Made by a program: the position numbers and the translations under genes
Source of the DNA: Rhodospirillaceae bacterium
GTDB lineage: Bacteria > Pseudomonadota > Alphaproteobacteria > Rhodospirillales > 2-02-FULL-58-16
Assembly: GCA_030623425.1 (NCBI GenBank)
Contig: JAUXMA010000115.1
Coordinates: forward strand, 1-5,988
DNA length: 5,988 nucleotides
Reading direction: 5' to 3'
Part shown: piece after piece, positions 1 through 5,023 of the stretch
Numbering within the stretch: the stretch's first letter is position 1
How the letters are laid out: the number at the start of each line of letters is the position of its first letter
Notes under the pieces: model-generated
What the model was told of the DNA's origin: nothing
The model's input: only the letters and a program-made list of their open reading frames with translations
Databases searched by the model: none

Positions 1-210
1 GGCGGCGGCTTTATTACCCCCAGCCGGGTTTTCGCGGCGATGATCGCGTTTCAGGAGAACGCCGGCGACCCCGGCCAGCGGGGCGTCGTCACAAGGTCGC
101 GGGAATTCGCCGGATTGGTGGCCAAGGCCATTCGCATTTATGAAACCAACGCCAAGGTGATCAGCGGAAACCACAACACCCTTGGCACCTCGCTCAGCAT
201 GACTCTTTAG
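1..210 (+). CDS. C-terminal fragment of an unidentified protein, possibly flagellum-associated
   Basis: The reading frame is open from the left edge to a TAG at 208-210, giving 69 residues; the start lies outside the window. I do not recognise a named family. The visible part has a glycine-rich beginning (GGGFITPSRVF) and then a predicted long helix that includes IRIYETNAKVISG, and it ends in TSLSMTL. The Y-x-x-N-A-K-V-I pattern resembles the C-terminal helix of flagellar rod and hook proteins, which usually reads like Y-x-A-N-A-K-V-I. The next gene on the same strand also looks rod-like, so a flagellar link is reasonable but inferred. No membrane segment or signal peptide is visible in this part. 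A strong intrinsic terminator follows 25 bases after the stop, so this gene probably ends its transcription unit. It is confident as a coding region and weak as to function. Confidence 0.7.
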   Translation, partial: GGGFITPSRVFAAMIAFQENAGDPGQRGVVTRSREFAGLVAKAIRIYETNAKVISGNHNTLGTSLSMTL

Positions 211-235
211 GATCACTCGTTGCGCCGTTCTTCGG

Positions 236-260
236 CCGGGACGAAAGTTCCGGTTTTTTT
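236..260 (+). terminator. Rho-independent terminator after the first gene
   Basis: Left arm CCGGGA (236-241) pairs with right arm TTCCGG (248-253), with one G-U pair, around the six-base loop CGAAAG. A run of seven T follows at 254-260. It lies just downstream of the TAG at 208-210 on the same strand, where a terminator is expected. Confidence 0.75.
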
Positions 261-359
261 ATGGCCACGCAACCGGTTGTGAGCACCGTCATAGACGGAC
301 GGAATGGAGCGGTTCTATGATTCTCGGTATTCCGCGTCGAGACCACATCCAGGCGAGCC

Positions 360-689
360 ATGCAAATATCCGGCGCCATGTCATCGGCCATCTCGTCCCT
401 GACCGCCAATGCCGCCAGGCTTGCGGCGGTGGCCGAAAATGTCGCCAACGTCAACAGCGAGGATTTCGACGCCGTCGAGATCAGGACTACCAGCCTGGCC
501 GGCGGGCGGAAGAACGGCGCAAGCCACGTCTCGGGAGGCGTTCGGATCAACGTCTTGAGGCAGGGAGGCGTGGATTTGGGCAAGGAGTTCTCGCGCCTTA
601 TCCAGGCCCGTGCCGCCTACGCTTTCGGCGCCCGGTTATTGCGTGTCGGTGACCACATGCCGAGGGAACCGCTCGACGTCAAGGCTTAA
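360..689 (+). CDS. Short flagellar basal-body rod/hook-like protein (FlgC/FlgB type)
   Basis: This is a 109-residue protein resembling the rod/hook family of flagellar axial proteins, which form helical coiled bundles in the rod outside the inner membrane. The N-terminus (MQISGAMSSAISSL) and the motif ENVANVNSEDF at residues 26-36 match the family's A-x-N-(I/V)-A-N-x-N-T-x-G-F signature. The C-terminal stretch (about 71-98, VDLGKEFSRLIQARAAY) matches the family's closing helix, which normally runs A-x-E-F-x-x-L-I-x-A-Q-x-x-Y. FlgC is usually about 130-140 residues, so this is shorter and has only a small middle part. The G of the usual T-x-G-F turn is replaced by D. The ATG at 360 is the only start codon after the in-frame stop at 318-320, and the ribosome site before it (AGGCGAG, 351-357) is weak and close. 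It appears alone after a terminator, with no other rod genes to its right, so it may be a specialised or orphan paralogue rather than the main FlgC. Confidence 0.75.
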   Translation: MQISGAMSSAISSLTANAARLAAVAENVANVNSEDFDAVEIRTTSLAGGRKNGASHVSGGVRINVLRQGGVDLGKEFSRLIQARAAYAFGARLLRVGDHMPREPLDVKA

Positions 690-727
690 AATACCAAGTC
701 TTGAAGATGATCTTGTCTCTTTTCGCG

Positions 728-758
728 TTCACCCTTATTTTTTACCAGCTCTTATAAG
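728..758 (+). promoter_or_regulatory. Weak candidate promoter for the Panacea gene
   Basis: In an otherwise GC-rich sequence, 731-758 is AT-rich. TATAAG (753-758) is a five-of-six match to a -10 box, and TTCACC (728-733) is a four-of-six match to a -35 box. The 19-base spacer is longer than ideal. The position, about 95 bases before the ATG at 852, suits the gene that follows. Confidence 0.2.
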
Positions 759-851
759 ACACGGGACATTCGCGGATGATCGCGGGCGCTTTTACCGGCG
801 TTGGAAGCCCCCATCCCCCGAATCACCGCCCGCGAAGACGAGGAACGTAAT

Positions 852-1394
852 ATGCCGTCAGTGGTGAATTCGGCTTTCGACGTTGCCTTTTGGTTCGCCG
901 ACAAGGCGTTGGAGCAAAACGAGTATCTGCAGCCGCAGAAGCTTCATCGCCTGCTGTTTCTGTCGCAGGCTTATTACGCGGTCGCCCATGACGGAGCCAA
1001 ACTGATGCCCGCCGTCTTCGTCGCCGAGGAGATGGGGCCGGTCGAACCCAACGTCTACAAAGCCTTTTCCAAGGGGCGGCCGAACATGGACGCCGAATTG
1101 TTCCTCCCCCATGAGGTGGAGACGTTCCTCGGCGACATCTGGCGCCGCTTCGGCCACCAAAGCGCCGAAAGCCTGACCCGGCTGGCGAAAGGGACGCTGG
1201 CCTACAAGAAGGCGTTGAAAAGAGGCAGGCGGGGGGAAATTTCGCTGGAAGCGATGCGCCTGTCGTTTTCCAGAGCCAGGGAGGCGCCGGCTTTGGATCA
1301 AGTCGTGAAACCGAAGATCATGCGCTCCCAATCGGGCAAATCGGTGGTGGTCAAGGCCTGGATTCCCGGCACCAAGCCGGTGGACGGGAAGTAG
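852..1394 (+). CDS. Panacea-domain protein (SocA/GepA-like, DUF4065 family)
   Basis: This is a 180-residue soluble protein with the Panacea fold. In the family, Panacea proteins include Caulobacter SocA, a proteolytic adaptor antitoxin, and phage-associated GepA; many are antitoxins for very diverse toxins. The marks seen here are YLQPQKLHRLLFLSQAYY (residues 25-42), the family's conserved L-x-K-L helix, and EEMGPVEPNVYKAF (59-72), which matches the A-x-x-x-G-P-V-x-P-x-V-Y signature. A helical half follows (90-140, with FGHQSAESLTRLAKG). The last 30 residues are basic and probably disordered. The ATG at 852 is chosen over the upstream in-frame ATG at 801 because GAGGA (840-844) sits seven bases before it and the residues between look non-conserved. 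No co-directional toxin candidate is seen on either side, so an antitoxin role here is only a family-based possibility. Its 3' end runs convergently into the minus-strand operon. Confidence 0.85.
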   Translation: MPSVVNSAFDVAFWFADKALEQNEYLQPQKLHRLLFLSQAYYAVAHDGAKLMPAVFVAEEMGPVEPNVYKAFSKGRPNMDAELFLPHEVETFLGDIWRRFGHQSAESLTRLAKGTLAYKKALKRGRRGEISLEAMRLSFSRAREAPALDQVVKPKIMRSQSGKSVVVKAWIPGTKPVDGK

Positions 1395-1558
1395 GCTCCG
1401 TTCCCGGATACATCGCAATCCGGACGCCGGCAAGGGCGGCGAACTGCTCGATGACCCGGAGGTAGGCCGGCTGCTCCTCGGCGGTTGAGCGCCCGGCCTC
1501 TTGGCGTGGAGACCGTCCCGGCGGTCGGCAAGAGATTGCGGAAGTTCGCCGACAGCAT
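1351..1558 (-). pseudogene. Possible small frame-broken gene downstream of the antiporter operon
   Basis: On the minus strand an ATG at 1558 is preceded by AAGGA (1572-1568) nine bases upstream. The first frame begins MLSANFRNLLPTAGTVSTP and then turns arginine-rich and implausible. From about 1505 a different frame gives a protein-like stretch, EEQPAYLRVIEQFAALAGV followed by RIAMYPGTEP, and stops at TGA 1353-1351. Joining the two through one single-base shift near 1500 would make one protein of roughly 68 residues. It starts 48 bases after the last antiporter gene on the same strand and overlaps the 3' end of the Panacea gene by 44 bases. I recognise no family. It could be a decayed gene, a sequencing error in a real one, or chance, because GC-rich DNA often keeps false frames open. 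Confidence 0.25.
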
Positions 1559-1606
1559 GGAGCCAAGTCCTTAGTTGATAAGAATCGGCGCCGGCCCGCT
1601 CCCCCC

Positions 1607-3295
1607 TCACAGGAAATTCAGCAGCAGATAAAGGGCGAGCAGCACCAGCACCCAGACCACCATGCCGCCGGCCAGCGGCGAGCGGGCGAGGACGCCGTCG
1701 GGGCCGGCGCGGCGGAAGACGGCGGCGATGAAGTGGTTGACAAACCCCAGCGCCGCCCGGCGAACGCCCAGGTCGAGAGGCGCGAAGACGGCCTTGAACA
1801 CCTTGACGGCGCGCGGCAGCAGCCACCGGTAGGACCATTCGGAGTCGATGTTGACGCCGGCCAGCTCGGGCGGATAGAGCCCCGTCAATTTCAGCATGCA
1901 GAAAGCCAACGCCGCGAAGAATAACAACTGGCTCTGGGTCAGGACGTGGGCGACGGTGTAGGGCGCGTAATCCACCGGGAAGGGCAGCAGGCTGTAAAGC
2001 ACCCACGGATAAGAGCCGTTGAAAACGCTGATCGCCGCCGCCAGCCCCATGGCGATCAGCATGTTCAGCGGCGGCTCGCGGGTCCTGATCCCCGAATCAT
2101 GGGCGAAAAAGGCGAAGAACGGGATCTTGATGCCGGCGTGATGGAAGACGCCGGCCGAAGCGAACAGCAGCGCCAACCAGACAACGGGGTGGCCTTCCTC
2201 CAACGCCGCCACCATGACCATGGACTTCGACACGAATCCCGAAAACAGCGGAAAAGCGGATATGGAGGCGGCGCCGACGATGCAAAATCCAGTAGTGATC
2301 GGCATCGACTTGTAAAGCCCGCCCAGCTCCGAACCGTTGATCCTGCCGGTCCTGAACAGCACCGCGCCCATGGACATGAATAACAGCGCCTTGAAGATGA
2401 CGTCGTTGAAGGCGTGGCTGACGGCGCCGTTGATCGCCAACTCGGTGCCGATGCCGATGCCGGCGACCATGAACCCGAGCTGGTTGATCATGCTGTAGCC
2501 CAGCACCCGTCTCAGGTCGTTCTCGATGACCGCGTAGAAGATGGGGAACATGGTCATCACGGCGCCGATGTAGATCAGGATTTCGGTTCCCGGGAAACCG
2601 CGCGCCAGCGCGTAGACGGCGACCTTGGTGGTGAAGGCGCACAAGAAAACCGTGCCCGTCGGCGTCGCCTCCGGATAGGAATCGGTCAGCCAGTTGTGGA
2701 GCAGCGGGAAAGCGCACTTGATGCCGAAGGCAAGAAAAATCAGCCCCGAGCCGAGGCCGTCGAGGCCGATGAAATCGAAGGCGATGGAACCGGTCTCGTG
2801 GACCCTGATCAGGACGCCGGCCAAAAGAATGACGCCGGACAGAACCTGGATGACGAGGTAGCGCATGGCCGCCGCCCGCGCCCGCTCCGTCCGCCGCGCC
2901 AGGATCAGGAACACCGACGTCACCGCAAGCAGCTCCCAGAACACAAAAAGGGTGATCAGGTCGCCGGCGAACACCGCGCCCAGGGCGCCGCCGGCATAAA
3001 GCGTCCCCGTCACGTGCTGGCTGGTGTCGCGCAGATGCAGCGAATAAACGACGCCGATAAACGCCGCCAAGTGGAAAAGGTAGCCGAACAGCAAGCTCAG
3101 CCGGTCGACCCTGAGGTAGGTCAGCGTGTAGTCAAAGACGGCGACGGTGCCGATGGCGGCATCGGCGATGGTGAAGAGATTGAAGGCTCCGACAAGGGGG
3201 ATGGCCAGCAGGACGGCGGCGCGCACCCGGCCCCGGGTCAACGCCACCAGAGCGGCGCCCAGGTAAAAGACCAGAAAAGGCGCCACGCTATTCAT
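1607..3295 (-). CDS. Mrp-like Na+/H+ antiporter subunit D homologue, long form (proton-conducting membrane subunit)
   Basis: This is a 562-residue inner-membrane protein with about 14-15 hydrophobic segments, in the antiporter-like subunit family of MrpD and NuoL/M/N. Such subunits move H+ or exchange it for Na+ through two half-channels. The expected charged residues are present: E121 (FWELLAV), K193 (GIKCAFPLLHNWL), K224 (TTKVAVYALAR), K302 (HAFNDVIFKALLF), K357 (GFVSKSM) and K390 (HHAGIKIPF). The K224 segment is of the MrpD/NuoM type. Two deviations stand out: LTD in place of the usual LPD after H200-N-W, and HAFND in place of HxFNH before K302. After a transmembrane segment near 455-472, the chain has an amphipathic, basic stretch (about 485-535) and then a final membrane helix (543-562). 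The sequence is close to what I remember of the roughly 560-residue 'subunit D' proteins of Rhodospirillales. The ATG at 3295 overlaps the preceding small gene by eight bases (ATGAATAG), with AAGGA 11 bases before it. It is the last clear gene of the operon. Confidence 0.9.
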   Translation of the reverse strand: MNSVAPFLVFYLGAALVALTRGRVRAAVLLAIPLVGAFNLFTIADAAIGTVAVFDYTLTYLRVDRLSLLFGYLFHLAAFIGVVYSLHLRDTSQHVTGTLYAGGALGAVFAGDLITLFVFWELLAVTSVFLILARRTERARAAAMRYLVIQVLSGVILLAGVLIRVHETGSIAFDFIGLDGLGSGLIFLAFGIKCAFPLLHNWLTDSYPEATPTGTVFLCAFTTKVAVYALARGFPGTEILIYIGAVMTMFPIFYAVIENDLRRVLGYSMINQLGFMVAGIGIGTELAINGAVSHAFNDVIFKALLFMSMGAVLFRTGRINGSELGGLYKSMPITTGFCIVGAASISAFPLFSGFVSKSMVMVAALEEGHPVVWLALLFASAGVFHHAGIKIPFFAFFAHDSGIRTREPPLNMLIAMGLAAAISVFNGSYPWVLYSLLPFPVDYAPYTVAHVLTQSQLLFFAALAFCMLKLTGLYPPELAGVNIDSEWSYRWLLPRAVKVFKAVFAPLDLGVRRAALGFVNHFIAAVFRRAGPDGVLARSPLAGGMVVWVLVLLALYLLLNFL

Positions 3296-3539
3296 CGTAG
3301 TAGTCTTCCTTGCGCCTCAAGAGCTTGCGCATCTCCTTGGCGGCCAGCACCAGGATCACGCAGGCGGTAAACCCGTAGACCGCGTGGAAGCCGAACAGCA
3401 CCTCCCAAGGGTGATCGACGTAACGGTCGATGAAGAATTCGGCGGCGAAAGCCAGGGCGCAGACGGCGTAAATAATGTGGATCGCCCGCTTGACGTTTCG
3501 CGGATTGTCGAAGATGTGACGTTTCTCTTTGTCGTTCAC
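3288..3539 (-). CDS. Small two-helix membrane protein of unknown function within the antiporter operon
   Basis: This 83-residue protein has two predicted membrane helices (about 19-37 and 47-66), a polar N-terminus (NDKEKRHIFDNPRNVKR) and a very charged C-terminal tail (KEMRKLLRRKEDYYDE). The positive-inside rule suggests both ends are cytoplasmic, with the short HPW loop (43-45) on the periplasmic side. I know of no named domain; similar small proteins sit beside MrpD-like genes in related bacteria, but this is memory rather than a search. It does not resemble the standard small Mrp subunits C, E, F or G. The GTG at 3539 is chosen because GAGGTG lies six bases upstream. An in-frame GTG at 3548 would overlap the preceding stop as GTGA and add three residues. 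The gene overlaps the next antiporter subunit by eight bases, so it is co-expressed and probably an accessory subunit or assembly factor of the same complex. Confidence 0.8.
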   Translation of the reverse strand: MNDKEKRHIFDNPRNVKRAIHIIYAVCALAFAAEFFIDRYVDHPWEVLFGFHAVYGFTACVILVLAAKEMRKLLRRKEDYYDE

Positions 3540-3544
3540 GGGGT

Positions 3545-5023
3545 TCACCTCGGCGGCGTTACGATCTGCTTGAGCAGGTCGTAAACAGGGTCGGGGTAGA
3601 AAAACAGCGCCAGGCATCCCAGCGACGTAACCGTGATCGCCACCAGGCAAGGCCAAGGTGCCTCCTTGATGCCGGCGCCGTGATCGTGGCCGGGGTTGGC
3701 GGGCGGATCGCTGAAGAATCCCCTGATCGGGATGGGCAGCAGGTAGGCCACGTTCAAGAGCGAGGAAACCATCAGCACCGCCACCATGACCATCTTGTCC
3801 GCCTCCAGGGCGCCCAGCGCCAGGAACCATTTGCCCCACAGCCCGCCCAGCGGAGGCAGGCCGATGATGCTCAAGGAACCGATCAGGAATGCCGCCATGG
3901 TAACCGGCATGGTCCGCCCGAGGCCCCGCATCTGGCTGACCTCCGTTTTGTGGCTGGCGACCAGGATGGCGCCGGCGCAGAAGAACAGCGTGATCTTGCC
4001 GAAGGCGTGCATGACGATATGCATGCCGCCGCCGATGATGCCCCAGGCGTTGACCAGCATGGCTCCCAACACGATGTAGGAAAGCTGGCTGATGGTGGAA
4101 TAGGCCAGCCGCGCCTTGAGGTTGTCCTTGGTCATGGCGACCAGCGAGGCGATGATGATGGCGGCGGCGGCCATGTACTGCAGCCATTCCGAGCTGCCCA
4201 GCTCCGCCAGGTTATCGACGCCGAAGATGTAAATGGTCACCTTGAGAACGGTGAAAACGCCGGCCTTGACCACGGCCACCGCGTGAAGAAGCGCGCTGAC
4301 CGGCGTCGGCGCCACCATCGCCGCCGGCAGCCAGCGGTGGAAAGGCATCAGCGCCGCCTTGCCGATGCCGAAGACGTAAAGCGCCAGCAGAACGCTTATC
4401 ACCGCCGCCGAGGCCTTGCCTTCGAGGATGCCGCCGTCGGTGAAATCCAGGGTGCCGGTGATCGTCCAGGTCCAGATGATGGCGAAAAGCTGAAAGCCGA
4501 TGGAGGTGCCGAGCAGAATACCCAGGTAGACCCGACCGGCGCGCTTCGCCTCCTCGTTCCCGGCATGGGTAACCAGAGGAAAGGTCGAGATCGTCAATGC
4601 CTCGTAGAAAATGAAAAGGGTCAGCATGTTGCCGGCGAAGGCGACGCCCATGGTGCTGGCCAGGGCGATGGCGAAAAAAGCATAGAACCGGGTCTGGTTG
4701 CGCTCGCCATGCCCGCGCATGTAACCGATGGAATAGATCGAAGTGACGATCCACAGGAAACTGGCGACGGCGGCGAACATCATGCCAAGAGGCTCGACGA
4801 CGAAAGCAATGCGCAGACCCGGCAGCATCTCGCCAAGGGCGACCGCCGGCCGGCCGCCGGCCATCACCGTCGGCGCCAGCGAGGCGACCAGCAGAAACAA
4901 AGTTCCGGCGGCGGCGAGGGTCACGGCTTCGCGCAAGTTGGGATGCCGCCCGCCGAGCAGGATCAACACCGCGCCGGCGAGCGGCACGGCCAGGGCCAGC
5001 AGGATCGTCGCCTCAAGGCTCAT
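3545..5023 (-). CDS. Antiporter-like membrane subunit, NuoL/MrpA N-terminal type (proton-conducting transporter)
   Basis: This is a 492-residue inner-membrane protein with about 14 hydrophobic segments, in the family of complex I and Mrp antiporter-like subunits. Key residues are visible: E141 (FIFYEALTISTF), K222 (GKAALMPFHRWLP), H247 and K253 (LLHAVAVVKAGVF), H339 and K343 (MHAFGKITLFF), and K398 (GGLWGKWF). The helix reading LLHAVAVVKAG with APTPVSA before it is the NuoL/MrpA form, unlike the TATKVAVYAL form of its two large neighbours. It nevertheless lacks the long C-terminal part of MrpA and ends about 15 residues after its last membrane helix. The ATG at 5023 overlaps the upstream gene's TGA as ATGA, with a modest GGGA before it. 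The same frame stays open up to 5317, but those upstream residues are arginine-rich shadow of the neighbouring gene. Its role is most likely one of three ion-translocating modules of a single complex. Confidence 0.88.
   Translation of the reverse strand: MSLEATILLALAVPLAGAVLILLGGRHPNLREAVTLAAAGTLFLLVASLAPTVMAGGRPAVALGEMLPGLRIAFVVEPLGMMFAAVASFLWIVTSIYSIGYMRGHGERNQTRFYAFFAIALASTMGVAFAGNMLTLFIFYEALTISTFPLVTHAGNEEAKRAGRVYLGILLGTSIGFQLFAIIWTWTITGTLDFTDGGILEGKASAAVISVLLALYVFGIGKAALMPFHRWLPAAMVAPTPVSALLHAVAVVKAGVFTVLKVTIYIFGVDNLAELGSSEWLQYMAAAAIIIASLVAMTKDNLKARLAYSTISQLSYIVLGAMLVNAWGIIGGGMHIVMHAFGKITLFFCAGAILVASHKTEVSQMRGLGRTMPVTMAAFLIGSLSIIGLPPLGGLWGKWFLALGALEADKMVMVAVLMVSSLLNVAYLLPIPIRGFFSDPPANPGHDHGAGIKEAPWPCLVAITVTSLGCLALFFYPDPVYDLLKQIVTPPR
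3546..3551 (-). promoter_or_regulatory. Shine-Dalgarno site that spans the upstream stop codon
   Basis: GAGGTG on the minus strand runs into the TGA (3547-3545) of the preceding gene and precedes the GTG start at 3539 by six bases. It decides the start of the small membrane protein gene and implies translational coupling: ribosomes finishing the upstream gene stop on the ribosome site of the next. Confidence 0.6.

Noticed and set aside
693..713. Hairpin CAAG...CTTG after the rod-like gene as a terminator
   Set aside because: The stem is only about four solid pairs and is not followed by a run of T.
801..851. Longer start for the Panacea gene at 801
   Set aside because: The 17 extra residues show no family similarity, and the ATG at 852 has the better-placed GAGGA ribosome site.
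1586..1600. GC-rich palindrome CGGCGCCG just after the antiporter operon as an intrinsic terminator
   Set aside because: The stem is very short and no T run follows on the minus strand; a protein-dependent terminator is possible but not visible.
858..2006. A 382-codon minus-strand frame across the Panacea gene and the operon end
   Set aside because: It is arginine- and proline-rich, covers two recognisable genes in the wrong frame and has no credible start.
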